From positions 2,666,001 to 2,730,000 of the forward strand of contig NZ_CP095487.1 in NCBI RefSeq assembly GCF_023028345.1: 64,000 bases of DNA, in the 5' to 3' direction. Made by a program: the position numbers and the translations under genes. This stretch comes from Halorientalis marina. Lineage in GTDB: Archaea; Halobacteriota; Halobacteria; Halobacteriales; Haloarculaceae. Below, piece by piece: positions 35,481-43,914 of this stretch. Positions within the stretch are counted from its first letter, which is position 1. Each line of letters starts with the position of its first letter. Below the pieces are notes generated by a model that did not search any database, was not told the DNA's origin, and worked only from the letters and a program-made list of their open reading frames with translations.

Positions 35481-35541
35481 CGATACGTTCGGCGGGGCGA
35501 CGAACCGTATCGCGGACCGTATCGTGCGCACGGCCGTGCGC
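35481..35541. repeat. Two consecutive hairpins in an intergenic region
   Basis: CGATACGTTCG (35481-35491) pairs with CGAACCGTATCG (35501-35512) with a one-base bulge, and GCGCACGGCCGTGCGC (35526-35541) is a perfect 16-bp palindrome. They lie in the 283-nt gap 35392-35674 between the divergent hydrolase and surface-protein genes. Confidence 0.5.
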
Positions 35542-35674
35542 CCGGTTGTGTCCCCGGCAGCATCGAGCGTCATACAAAGGGTCTTAGGGCAGGGGCTCGC
35601 TACGGCGGGTAGAGTGACGAGGCCGCGGGCGGTCACGGACCCCCGACCGCCGGCGCGGGCATCACGAACTACAC

Positions 35675-36514
35675 ATGAACGGACGGACCACTGCGATCGG
35701 TTTGGCGGTGTTGCTGAGTGTCTCGGTGTTCGCGGGCGTCGGGCTGGCGAACACGCAGGAGCAGCCGACGGTCTCGGCCGGGTCGGATCAGGTGTCCGCC
35801 GGGTCGGCGGCCAGCGTCGGGATCGAACTCGACGAGGCCCCGGACGGGCTCCAGGAGTACCAGGTCACGATCGAACTGGAGAACCCACGGGTCGCGAACA
35901 TCACCGGCGCACAGCCGGGCCAGATCCGCGGCGAAGGGTTCAGCGTCGTCTCGCAGACGTCGAGTTCGATCACGCTCCGCGGGGCCGACTTCGGGAACCG
36001 GGTCGGGCCGGGCGACCGCCGGGTCGATCTCGGGACGGTGTTCATGAACGACACCTACGGAGGCGACTCGGAGATCAGCGTGACCGTCGACGGCTTCCGC
36101 GACGACAACAGCAACGGGACCAGCCCCACCGCATCGAGCGGCGAACTGATCGTCAGCGGCGGCACGCCGCGCCCGACCGCGACGGCGACGGCGACGCCGA
36201 CACCGGAACCCACCACGACGACGCCGGCACCGACGACTACCACGCCGGCGCCGACGACGACCGACGACTCGGCGACGCCGACCGACACGACCGTCGCCCC
36301 CGAAACCGGCTCGAACGACGACGGCTCGGCGCCGAGCGGCAACACCATCCCGCCGGCGGACGGCTCTGACGGCAGCAACGACGACGGTGGCGACGGCAGC
36401 GACGACACGCCGACCGCGACCGACACCTCCTCCTCGGGCGGCCCCGGCTTCACCGCCGGCCTGGCACTGCTCGCAGTCGCCGGCCTGGCGCTGCTCGCCC
36501 GGCGGCGAGCCTGA
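35675..36514 (+). CDS. PGF-CTERM surface protein with cohesin-like domain
   Basis: A 279-residue secreted protein. A signal peptide (residues ~1-25, ending VGLANTQ) is followed by a beta-sandwich domain (~30-160) with SAGSDQVSAGSAASVGIEL and ELENPRVANITGAQPG, similar to cohesin-like surface domains. A Thr/Pro/Asp-rich glycosylatable stalk comes next. The C terminus is PGFTAGLALLAVAGLALLARRRA, a PGF-CTERM signal that archaeosortase A cleaves to attach a lipid. It should be anchored in the cell envelope. The partner is unknown. Confidence 0.82.
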   Translation: MNGRTTAIGLAVLLSVSVFAGVGLANTQEQPTVSAGSDQVSAGSAASVGIELDEAPDGLQEYQVTIELENPRVANITGAQPGQIRGEGFSVVSQTSSSITLRGADFGNRVGPGDRRVDLGTVFMNDTYGGDSEISVTVDGFRDDNSNGTSPTASSGELIVSGGTPRPTATATATPTPEPTTTTPAPTTTTPAPTTTDDSATPTDTTVAPETGSNDDGSAPSGNTIPPADGSDGSNDDGGDGSDDTPTATDTSSSGGPGFTAGLALLAVAGLALLARRRA

Positions 36515-36582
36515 TCGGTTCGCGTTTTCACACGGAGTGTCGACCCCTGCGGCTTCCGGTTGCGAAGCGCCGAGTCCGCCGG

Positions 36583-36598
36583 CCACAAAAAGAAACGG
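36583..36598 (-). terminator. T-rich terminator of aor
   Basis: On the minus strand, beginning 12 nt after the aor stop, the sequence reads CCGTTTCTTTTTGTGG, a T tract suited to archaeal termination. It separates the convergent surface-protein gene. Confidence 0.4.
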
Positions 36599-36610
36599 TG
36601 AGTGTCGGTC

Positions 36611-38560
36611 TTAGTCGTCGCTCGGCGCGGCGGCGCCGCCTTCGTCGGCGGAGACGCCGGTTCCGGGCCCGACGTCGATGCCGAGTTCGTCGAGTTTCTC
36701 GTCGGGAACGACGCCGTCGACCCAGCCGCGGACCTCGTAGTACTCTTCGAGCATCTGGTCGAGCTCGCAGAGTTCGCCCTCGCTGGCGCCCTGGCCGGGG
36801 ATTGCCCCGTCGGCGCCCTCGACGAAGCGGTCCGGGAGGGTGTCGTCCTCGCCGTCGAAGCCGGCGAGGTTGTTGTAGTACCGCTCCAGGTTGTAGACGC
36901 GCTCGCCGGCCTGCATGAGTTCCTCCTCGGAGACGTCCAGCCCAGTCATGCCGTTGTACTGGAGGACGTACTCCTCGATGCCTTCCGCGAAGGCGTTGAA
37001 CTTGCAGATGTCGAAGCTATCCGAGATGGCGTGCATGTCCTGGAACGTGGCACACAGTTCGCCCTTGCCGCGCCATTCGTAGGGGTCGACTTCCTCGGGG
37101 ATACCCAGAATCTCGGCCGCAGGGGTGTAGCCCCGCAGGTGGCAGGCCCCGCGGTTCGAGGTGGCGTAGCCGATGCCCATCCCCTTCATACAGCGCGGGT
37201 CGTAGGCGGCCATCGTCTGGCCCTTGACCGCGAGGGAGTTGTCGTGGGCGTCGAACTCCTCGGCGAGGTGATTCGGGCCCTCGGCGAGGTGGTCCGCGAG
37301 GTCGCCCTCGCGATGGCCGATCTTCTCGATGAGGTCGATCATCTCCTCGGAGTCGCCCCACTCGATGCCGTCGCCCAGCCCGTCGAATTTGCCCTGTTCG
37401 GTCATCTCCATCGCCATCGCGATGGTGTTGCCCGTGTCGATGGTGTCAATCCCGAGGTCGTTACACTTGTCCAGCATGACCGCGATGCGGTCGCGGTCGT
37501 CGTGGCCGGAGTTGGGTCCCAGCGCCCACGCGGACTCGTACTCGTAGGACTCCATCCGGACGTTCATCTCCTCGCCTTTGTGCATCGCCTGCACTTCCAC
37601 TTCCTTCTTGCAGGCGACCGGACAGGAGTGACAGGTCGGCTCGTCGACGAGGATGTTCTCCCGGACGTTCTCGCCGGATACCTTCTCGGCGTCGATGATC
37701 CGCTCGCCATCACCCTCGGCGTCGGACATCGCCTCCGTCGAGGTGTACTTGCCGTTTTTCGTGGGTAGACCGTCCATCTCCTCGGTGACGTTGTGCAGGA
37801 CGTTCGTCCCGTACATCGACAGCCCGCCCTCGTTGGGCGCGGTCACGTCGGACTCCTGGATGGTCTGCATGGCCTGCTTGTGGCCCTCCATGAACGTCTC
37901 CTTGTCCGCGGGCTGGGGCATCTTCGTCCCCGATTTCACGACGACGGCCTTCAGGTTCTTGCTGCCCATGACACAGCCGGTACCGCCCCGGCCGGAGGCG
38001 CGGTCGTCCTCGTTGACGATACACGAGTACTTGACCTCGTTCTCGCCGGCCTGCCCGATGCCCATGAAGGAGAGGTTCTTGCCGTAGGACCCCTCGACCT
38101 CGTCCTCGACGATCTCACGGGTCTCGTGGACGCCTTTCCCCCAGAGGTGGGAGGCGTCCCGCAGTTCGACCTCGCCGTCCTCGACGTACGCGTAGACCGG
38201 ATCGTCGGCCTGGCCGACGAAGTTCAGCGCGTCGAAGCCGGCCCACTTCAGCCGGGCCCCTGACCACCCGCCGTGGTGGGAGTCCGTGACCTGCCCGGCG
38301 ATGGGAGATTTCGTGCAGACGGCGATCCGGCCGCTCATCGTGGTCTGAGTTCCCGTGAGCGGTCCGTTCGCGAACGAAAGGAGGTTGTCCGGTCCCAGCG
38401 GGTCCACGTCCGGCCCCTGGTCGAAGACGTACTTGACACCCAGCCCACGTGCCCCGATGTACTTCTTCGCGTCCTCGTCGTCAATACCCTCGTACTGTAC
38501 GTCGCCCGCGCTCAAATCCACGCGCGCAACGTGATCCTGAAAGCCTCCAAGTTCTGTCAT
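36611..38560 (-). CDS. aor: Aldehyde ferredoxin oxidoreductase
   Basis: A 649-residue tungstopterin (or molybdopterin) enzyme that oxidises aldehydes to acids with ferredoxin as acceptor. The N-terminal AOR domain (GARGLGVKYVFDQG, SGRIAVCTKSPIAGQ, HHGGWSGARLKWAG) binds the bis-pterin cofactor. The [4Fe-4S] ligands are CHSCPVAC (Cys310, Cys313, Cys317) and Cys519 in DICKFNAF. The length is slightly above the ~600-residue norm because of a disordered acidic tail. Two inverted repeats lie upstream of its promoter. In halophiles the physiological substrate is not settled. Confidence 0.9.
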   Translation of the reverse strand: MTELGGFQDHVARVDLSAGDVQYEGIDDEDAKKYIGARGLGVKYVFDQGPDVDPLGPDNLLSFANGPLTGTQTTMSGRIAVCTKSPIAGQVTDSHHGGWSGARLKWAGFDALNFVGQADDPVYAYVEDGEVELRDASHLWGKGVHETREIVEDEVEGSYGKNLSFMGIGQAGENEVKYSCIVNEDDRASGRGGTGCVMGSKNLKAVVVKSGTKMPQPADKETFMEGHKQAMQTIQESDVTAPNEGGLSMYGTNVLHNVTEEMDGLPTKNGKYTSTEAMSDAEGDGERIIDAEKVSGENVRENILVDEPTCHSCPVACKKEVEVQAMHKGEEMNVRMESYEYESAWALGPNSGHDDRDRIAVMLDKCNDLGIDTIDTGNTIAMAMEMTEQGKFDGLGDGIEWGDSEEMIDLIEKIGHREGDLADHLAEGPNHLAEEFDAHDNSLAVKGQTMAAYDPRCMKGMGIGYATSNRGACHLRGYTPAAEILGIPEEVDPYEWRGKGELCATFQDMHAISDSFDICKFNAFAEGIEEYVLQYNGMTGLDVSEEELMQAGERVYNLERYYNNLAGFDGEDDTLPDRFVEGADGAIPGQGASEGELCELDQMLEEYYEVRGWVDGVVPDEKLDELGIDVGPGTGVSADEGGAAAPSDD

Positions 38561-38618
38561 AGTTTAACGTGCCATACTTACATACGGACTGTACCCTGTT
38601 AATCGTTGTCTGACGGCA

Positions 38619-38636
38619 GTAACCAGGAACGGTTAC
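38619..38636 (-). promoter_or_regulatory. Inverted repeat upstream of aor
   Basis: GTAACC-AGGAAC-GGTTAC is a perfect 6+6 palindrome starting 59 nt before the aor ATG and upstream of its TATA-like region (38572-38590). It is a candidate regulator site. Confidence 0.4.
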
Positions 38637-38671
38637 GTCTCCGCCGGTGACACAGTTCGGGAAACTATCAT

Positions 38672-38691
38672 CCGTTCATGAATATGAATGG
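38672..38691. repeat. Near-perfect 20-bp palindrome between aor and VanZ-like gene
   Basis: CCGTTCAT-GAAT-ATGAATGG has one mismatch in eight. It lies in the 228-nt divergent gap and could serve either gene. Confidence 0.35.
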
Positions 38692-38788
38692 CCTCTCTGC
38701 TCCGGCCATATATACGTACCCAGTCGCCTTCCGTCGGTTTCGCTCGTGAGCAGGAAAGACATAGGTGGCTCGCGGCGACAGTCGCGGT

Positions 38789-39217
38789 ATGGGACGCGTT
38801 CGGGTGCCGCTGGCGCCGTCGAACGTCCGCTGGGTCGCCGTCGCCGCCGTGGCCGGGGTAATCCTCGCGGCGTCGGTGGCGCGGCCGACCGGTGTCGAGC
38901 CCGTGGCGGGGCCGTTCGGTCTCGTCGGCGCCGACAAGTACCTGCACGGCTCCGGATACGCGGTGCTGGCGCTGGCGCTCGCGTACGCGCTGGCCGAGCG
39001 AGAGGCGGGCCGGGTCGCCGTCTTCGCCTTCCTCGCGGCCACCGTGTTCGGCGTCGGCGTCGAACTCGTGCAGCTACCGCTCGCCTACCGGACGTTTAGC
39101 CTCTGGGACGCGGTGGCGAACGCGACGGGCGCGGCGGTGGTGGCCGTCTGCTGGCGGCCGCTACGGGAGCGGGTGCGGTTCGGTCCGGTAGCGGCCGAAA
39201 CCGGGGCCGGTTCGTGA
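38789..39217 (+). CDS. VanZ-like membrane protein
   Basis: A 142-residue membrane protein with four hydrophobic segments. GADKYLHGSGYAVLALALAYA and VELVQLPLAYRTFSLWDAVA, followed by NATGAA, match the VanZ family core (DKxxH, E, R, D...N). Family function is unclear beyond teicoplanin resistance in bacteria. The ATG at 38789 is preferred to an upstream in-frame GTG at 38765. It is 38 nt before the raSEA gene and may share its transcript. Confidence 0.75.
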   Translation: MGRVRVPLAPSNVRWVAVAAVAGVILAASVARPTGVEPVAGPFGLVGADKYLHGSGYAVLALALAYALAEREAGRVAVFAFLAATVFGVGVELVQLPLAYRTFSLWDAVANATGAAVVAVCWRPLRERVRFGPVAAETGAGS

Positions 39218-39255
39218 CGGTGGGCCTATACTCCTCGAACGGGTACGGAGGTGTA

Positions 39256-40332
39256 ATGAGCAAGCCGAGCCCCGAAGTCTACGAGCAGGGGAAGGGCATG
39301 GACGCCCACAACCAGGCGATGCGGGAGATCCGCTCCCGGAAGGACGAGACCTACGACCCGCGCGAGCCCACCCGCGTCTGGATCGACGAGGACAACACCC
39401 CGGACGGGGTCTACCAGTCGCTCACCATCATCCTCAACACCGGCGGCTGTCGGTGGGCACGGGCCGGCGGCTGTACCATGTGTGGCTACGTCGCCGAGTC
39501 CGTCGAAGGGGGTTCGGTCGCCCACGAGGACCTCATGGCGCAGGTCGAGCAGTGTCTCGATCACGAGGAGGAGAACGCCGACGATGAGTGTGGTCTCATC
39601 AAAATCTACACCTCCGGATCCTTCCTCGACGAGCGCGAGGTGCCGGCCGAGACCCGCCGGGCCATCGCCGAAACGTTCGCCGACCGCGACCGCATCGTCG
39701 TCGAGTCCCTCCCCGATTTCGTCGAGCGCGAGAAGATCGAGGACTTCACCGAGCAGGGCCTGGAGACCGACATCGCGGTCGGGCTAGAGACGGCCACCGA
39801 CCGCGTGCGCCGGGACTGCGTGAACAAATACTTCGAGTTCGCCGAGTTCGAGCGGGCCTGTGCCGACGCCCGCGACTGCGGTGCCGGCGTGAAGGCGTAC
39901 CTGCTCATGAAGCCCCCGTTCCTCTCGGAGTCCGAGGCCGTCGACGACATGAAATCCTCCGTACGCCGCTGTGCGGCCGTCGACGGTTGTCACACGGTGT
40001 CGATGAACCCGGTGAACGTCCAGCGCCACACGATGGTCGAAGACCTGTTCCACGACGGGGGCTACCGCCCGCCGTGGCTCTGGTCGGTCGCCGAGGTGCT
40101 GGAATCGACCGCTGATGCCGACGCAATCGTGATTTCGGACCCCGTCGGTCACGGGAGCGACCGCGGCGCCCACAACTGCGGCGAGTGCGACGATACGGTC
40201 CAGAACGCCATCAAGGACTTCGACCTCCGGCAGGACCCGTCGGTGTTCGAGCAGGTGTCCTGCGAGTGCGAGCGGACCTGGGAGGTCGTGCTGGAGCGGG
40301 AGACGGGGTACAATCAGCCGCTGGCGCGATAG
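39256..40332 (+). CDS. raSEA: Archaeosine biosynthesis radical SAM protein RaSEA
   Basis: A 358-residue radical SAM protein of the TIGR01210 type. Its cluster cysteines are Cys65, Cys73 and Cys76 (GGCRWARAGGCTMCGY), a widened spacing compared with the usual CxxxCxxC. The core continues with YTSGSFLDEREV and VGLETATDRVR. RaSEA works with ArcS, converting the lysine adduct on tRNA position 15 to the amidine of archaeosine. C-terminal cysteines (HNCGECDD, SCECERTW) probably bind another metal. Starting at 39256, it completes an archaeosine set with tgtA and arcS in the window. Confidence 0.9.
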   Translation: MSKPSPEVYEQGKGMDAHNQAMREIRSRKDETYDPREPTRVWIDEDNTPDGVYQSLTIILNTGGCRWARAGGCTMCGYVAESVEGGSVAHEDLMAQVEQCLDHEEENADDECGLIKIYTSGSFLDEREVPAETRRAIAETFADRDRIVVESLPDFVEREKIEDFTEQGLETDIAVGLETATDRVRRDCVNKYFEFAEFERACADARDCGAGVKAYLLMKPPFLSESEAVDDMKSSVRRCAAVDGCHTVSMNPVNVQRHTMVEDLFHDGGYRPPWLWSVAEVLESTADADAIVISDPVGHGSDRGAHNCGECDDTVQNAIKDFDLRQDPSVFEQVSCECERTWEVVLERETGYNQPLAR

Positions 40333-40335
40333 GAC

Positions 40336-40986
40336 TCAGACCTCGCCGCCGGCCTGCCCGGTCCCGCCGCCGCGGCCGAACAGGCCCATCACTTTCGCGC
40401 GGAGTTCGTCGTCGTCGTAGCGTTTCGTCACGTACCAGATGCCGATCTGGGCGACGATGCCGACGCCGACCTGAATCAGGGCCCACGACGGCGGCGTCGG
40501 GACGGTCAGTTCGGCCAGTGACTCGACCACGAAGTCCGTCTCCATCGCGGCCCACGTGAAGAAGGCACCCCAGGCCGCGCTGACGAACACGACGACGACC
40601 TTCTGGAGGAGGAAGGCGGCGACGGCGCCGATGACCATCCCGCCCAGCACCGCCCCGAGTACGTCGACGGCGAAGAGGTTCGAGATGGGGTCCAGCGACG
40701 TATCGGCGTACCAGAGGCCGGCGCCGAAGCCCGTGACCGCGCCGGGGACGACGATCATCACGAGGTAGACCTTCCGGGCGACCCAGAGGCCGACGACGCC
40801 GAGCAGGAGCAGGATTGCGACCTGCGGGATGCCGGTCAGGCCCGCGGCGCTGGTCGCGAAGAAGCCGAGACCGGCCCCGAGCAGGAAGCCGAACAGTTTC
40901 AGGCCTGTGCGGTAGACGAAGATGCCGGTCAGGGTCAGCACGAGGCCCACGAACAGGAGCGCGGCCGACGTGAGGATGTTCGCCAC
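40336..40986 (-). CDS. Polytopic membrane protein
   Basis: A 216-residue protein with about six or seven hydrophobic helices, Gly-rich packing (FLLGAGLGFFAT, VLGAVLGGMVIGAVAAFLL) and a charged C-terminal tail KRYDDDELRAKVMGLFGRGG. The pattern resembles small TMEM198/DUF4203-type proteins, but I cannot confirm it. The start is a GTG at 40986 (MANILTSAALL), since the upstream frame to 41079 is Arg-rich. It converges on raSEA with a 3-nt gap. Confidence 0.65.
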   Translation of the reverse strand: MANILTSAALLFVGLVLTLTGIFVYRTGLKLFGFLLGAGLGFFATSAAGLTGIPQVAILLLLGVVGLWVARKVYLVMIVVPGAVTGFGAGLWYADTSLDPISNLFAVDVLGAVLGGMVIGAVAAFLLQKVVVVFVSAAWGAFFTWAAMETDFVVESLAELTVPTPPSWALIQVGVGIVAQIGIWYVTKRYDDDELRAKVMGLFGRGGGTGQAGGEV

Positions 40987-41114
40987 GGAGGGATCACCTG
41001 CCTTCGACTGCGCCCGGCACCGGAATAAGCGTAGTGGCGGCGAGTTCCGGACCAGTAGCAGGTTTCTACCGACCCTCAATCGGTCGGTACACCGGCAGTA
41101 AACGGATCATACCT

Positions 41115-41288
41115 ATGTCGGTGCATGGACTGTTTGACGGTGAGTGGCCGCCTGTCGGCCGCTCTGGGGAAGGTATGGAAGAACGACTCGAAACGGTCGT
41201 CGACCGTGAGGGGTGGCTGATCGTCCGCGATCCGGCGGTCGAGGGCCGCTGGCTCGCGACCGACTCTGCGGTGACTGCCCCTGACTGA
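41115..41288 (+). CDS. Small hypothetical protein
   Basis: A 57-residue acidic protein. Its second half, VVDREGWLIVRDPAVEGRWLATDSAVT, resembles the short haloarchaeal families with a WIxSD-like end that are found as stand-alone small proteins. Start at ATG 41115 is likely; an internal ATG at 41175 is possible. No function known. Confidence 0.5.
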   Translation: MSVHGLFDGEWPPVGRSGEGMEERLETVVDREGWLIVRDPAVEGRWLATDSAVTAPD

Positions 41289-41372
41289 GGGCCTCGTACC
41301 CGGCAGTCGGGCAGGGGTGTTGGGTGTGGGACTCGGTTCCGAGCCGCCACGGATCGGTTTTGTGACGGAAGA

Positions 41373-41379
41373 TTTATTC
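41373..41379 (+). promoter_or_regulatory. TATA box of the membrane-protein gene at 41403
   Basis: TTTATTC is centred about 28 nt before the GTG start at 41403 and supports that non-ATG start. Confidence 0.5.
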
Positions 41380-41402
41380 TCGGGCGTGTCACGCAATCAG
41401 AC

Positions 41403-42374
41403 GTGTCGGTCCCCGAACCCGACTACAGCCGCCGCCGAGCACTCGCCGCCGCCGTCCTCGCCGGGCTGGCGGTGGCCGTGCTCTCGACCGCGGTGATATG
41501 GACGCAGTCCCTCCTGACCCGCGAACTCGCCGCGTCCGGGACGGTGCTGGCCGGGTTTCTGGCCGACGGCGCCGTCTCGCTCGTCTGGTACGCGTGCTTC
41601 CTGCTGGCGGTGCTGTTCGTCGTCGGCGGCGGCGCGAACCGCCGCACGCTCACGAACGGTGCCGCGCTCGTCTACGCCGTCGACCTCCTCCCCGCCGTCA
41701 CCCGGGTGGCGGCGGGCTTTGGCACCCTCGGGCCGCACGTCCTCGTTGCCCCCCTCCCGGCTGTCGGCCGCTTCGTCGCTATCGCCGTGGCCTACTGGCT
41801 CGCCCACGAGGGCGGATACGATCGGCTCCGGTCGGCGCTCGGGACCCCCACCCATCCGCTGTTCGCCGTCGTGTCCGGCACCCGTGTCGCGCCGGGACTG
41901 ACGGTCGGTCGCGGCGTCGTCGCGGCGGCCCTGGCGGGGGTAGTCGGCGTCGCCGCAACCGTCGGTGCCGGCGTCCTGCACGACTTCCTGACGGGCGCGG
42001 CGGGGGCCTCAACTATTCGCGTTTCGTTTTTCACTGTTGGCCTCCCGGTCGAGGAGGCTCCGACCGAGTGGCTGTTCGAGACGGCGTTGCTCCTGGCGGT
42101 CCTCATCGTCGTCGGGGCGGGGGCGCGGGGGCGTGACCTGCTGACGGGGCTGGCCGTGGTCTTCGGCGTGGGCGCTGGCGTGCGCCTCGCACCGGCCCTG
42201 CTCCCGCCCTACGGCGGCGTCGACCTCTGGGCACCGTCGGGGCCGGTCATGGCGCCGCTGGCCGACGCGCTGCTGGTGCTTGGTATCGCGGCCGCCGTCT
42301 GGTTGGCCTTCCGCGGCGGGCTCGAGCGCCTCGGCCGGCGACGGGCTTCCCTCGCGGGGTCCCCCTCGGAGTAG
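41403..42374 (+). CDS. Polytopic membrane protein, unknown function
   Basis: A 323-residue protein with eight or so hydrophobic helices arranged as two similar halves of about 150 residues, suggesting internal duplication: LAAAVLAGLAVAVLSTAVIW near the start and VAAALAGVVGVAATVGAGVL at ~170 occupy equivalent places. No transporter signature is visible. GTG start with leaderless TATA spacing. The stop is one base from the convergent gene at 42376. Confidence 0.65.
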   Translation: MSVPEPDYSRRRALAAAVLAGLAVAVLSTAVIWTQSLLTRELAASGTVLAGFLADGAVSLVWYACFLLAVLFVVGGGANRRTLTNGAALVYAVDLLPAVTRVAAGFGTLGPHVLVAPLPAVGRFVAIAVAYWLAHEGGYDRLRSALGTPTHPLFAVVSGTRVAPGLTVGRGVVAAALAGVVGVAATVGAGVLHDFLTGAAGASTIRVSFFTVGLPVEEAPTEWLFETALLLAVLIVVGAGARGRDLLTGLAVVFGVGAGVRLAPALLPPYGGVDLWAPSGPVMAPLADALLVLGIAAAVWLAFRGGLERLGRRRASLAGSPSE

Positions 42375-42375
42375 G

Positions 42376-42666
42376 CTACAGCGTGTCGTCGGGGTCGTGC
42401 GTCGACATCGTCCGCTCGACCTCGCGTGCGTAGCGGTCCCGCGTCTCCGGGTCGTCGACGGTCCCGAGATCGGACGGCTCGACTTCGACCGAGACCGTCG
42501 TCGCCCGTCCCGGCCCGGTGAACGTCGTCAGGGCGCGTTCCTTCCGGTAGTCGCGGCGGCCGTCCGGCGTCGCGTAGGTCAGGATGATCATGTTCTGCTC
42601 GTCGTCGCCGTACGTGCGCTCGACGAGCCACACACGGACCGTCTCGGTCTCGCTGGTCGCCGTCAT
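42376..42666 (-). CDS. Haloarchaeal hypothetical protein
   Basis: A 96-residue protein, probably a small alpha/beta fold (VRVWLVERTYGDDEQNMIIL, TYATPDGRRDYRKERAL, then VSVEVEPSDL). There are no Cys and no membrane helix. Start at ATG 42666 gives MTATSETETV; an upstream in-frame Met at 42702 is less likely. It is 92 nt downstream of purQ and could be co-transcribed with purSQ. Confidence 0.6.
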   Translation of the reverse strand: MTATSETETVRVWLVERTYGDDEQNMIILTYATPDGRRDYRKERALTTFTGPGRATTVSVEVEPSDLGTVDDPETRDRYAREVERTMSTHDPDDTL

Positions 42667-42758
42667 ACGAGACACTACGTCCCGTAGCAGTTTCAGTACC
42701 ACCCTCGCTCCCGCCGAGCGGGAATCCCCGTCACCCTGACGCCGTCCGAGATCGCCGG

Positions 42759-43436
42759 CTACTCGGCGAAGCCACGGAGGATGCCCCGGCCGTCGGTGGG
42801 GCCGACGTCCGCGAGCGTCGCGCGCTCGGGGTGGGGCATCAATACGGCGACGGAGTCGTGCTCGCCGGTGACGCCCGCGACGTTGTGTTTCGAGCCGTTG
42901 GGGTTGGCCGCCTCGGTGACCGCGCCGTCGGCGTCGCAGTACCGGAAGAGCACGCGGTCGGCGGCTTCGAGTTCGTCGAGGCGGTCGTCGGGGACCTCGA
43001 AGCGGCCCTCGCCGTGGGCGATGGGGAGTTCGATGACGTCGCCCTCGTCGTACGCGGCGGTCCAGGGCGTGTCGGCGTTCTCGACGCGGCAGTGGACGTG
43101 CTCACACTGGAAGCGGGCGCTCCGGTTCGTGGTGAACGCGCCCGGGGTGAGGCCCGCCTCGGAGCCGATCTGGGCGCCGTTGCAGACGCCCAGCACCGGC
43201 GTCCCGTCCGCGGCGGCCTCGCGCACTTCGTTCATGATGGGCGAGCGAGCGGCCATCGCGCCGGCCCGGAGGTAGTCGCCGTAGGAGAAGCCGCCGGGGA
43301 GGACGACGCCCTCGATCTCCGCGGGGAGGCCGTCCTCGTGCCAGACGAGCTCGGCGTCGATGCCGATCTCGGCGAGTGCCTGCACGGCGTCGCGGTCGCA
43401 GTTCGAGCCGCCGAACCGGATGACGGCGACTGTCAT
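42759..43436 (-). CDS. purQ: Phosphoribosylformylglycinamidine synthase subunit PurQ
   Basis: A 225-residue class I glutamine amidotransferase. It has GGSNCDRD near the N terminus, PGGFSYGDYLRAGA, the nucleophile Cys85 in LGVCNGAQIG, and the His/Glu of the triad in MPHPER (~residue 205). It supplies ammonia to PurL for FGAR to FGAM conversion in purine synthesis. purS lies 52 nt upstream. purL is not in the window. The ATG at 43436 begins MTVAVIRFGG. Confidence 0.95.
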   Translation of the reverse strand: MTVAVIRFGGSNCDRDAVQALAEIGIDAELVWHEDGLPAEIEGVVLPGGFSYGDYLRAGAMAARSPIMNEVREAAADGTPVLGVCNGAQIGSEAGLTPGAFTTNRSARFQCEHVHCRVENADTPWTAAYDEGDVIELPIAHGEGRFEVPDDRLDELEAADRVLFRYCDADGAVTEAANPNGSKHNVAGVTGEHDSVAVLMPHPERATLADVGPTDGRGILRGFAE

Positions 43437-43488
43437 GCCACCCACCCCGCGAGGTGGGAACAGGGAGTTCCAGACATGGGAGCAGCGA

Positions 43489-43755
43489 TCATGCGTCCGC
43501 GGTCGCGCGCTCGGCGACCTCGACCTCGTAGTCGTGGATGGTCGGGTTCGCGAGCAGGCGTTCGGCCATCTCCTCGGCGCGGTCGGCCGCGGCCTCGGCG
43601 CTCTCGGCGTCCAGATCGACCTCGAACCGGTCCGCGGAGCGCAGGTCCTCCAGCTCGAATCCCAGCCGTTCGAGCGCGCGCTCGGTCGTCTCGGCCTCGG
43701 GGTCCAGCACCCCGTGTTTCAGCCGGACGGTCACTGTCGCGGTGTAAGCAGTCAT
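43489..43755 (-). CDS. purS: Phosphoribosylformylglycinamidine synthase subunit PurS
   Basis: An 88-residue PurS, the small bridging subunit of the PurLQS complex. The start MTAYTATVTVRLKHGVLDPE and the core LERLGFELEDLRSADRFEVD are typical. The end NPTIHDYEVEV is the usual last strand. Upstream in-frame extension to 43863 is non-conserved, so the ATG at 43755 is used. Confidence 0.93.
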   Translation of the reverse strand: MTAYTATVTVRLKHGVLDPEAETTERALERLGFELEDLRSADRFEVDLDAESAEAAADRAEEMAERLLANPTIHDYEVEVAERATADA

Positions 43756-43914
43756 CACGCGAACTGCGGTCACGGCGGACGAAAACGCTTGTGACTTCCG
43801 GACAACCGCCCCCGGATCGACGGCCGCGGCCGGGCTCGTGCCACGTTTAGTGTATAAAGTCACCTAGCATATGTGGCGATAGCGGTATGCACCAGCCTCC
43901 GTATTCGTGAAGGT

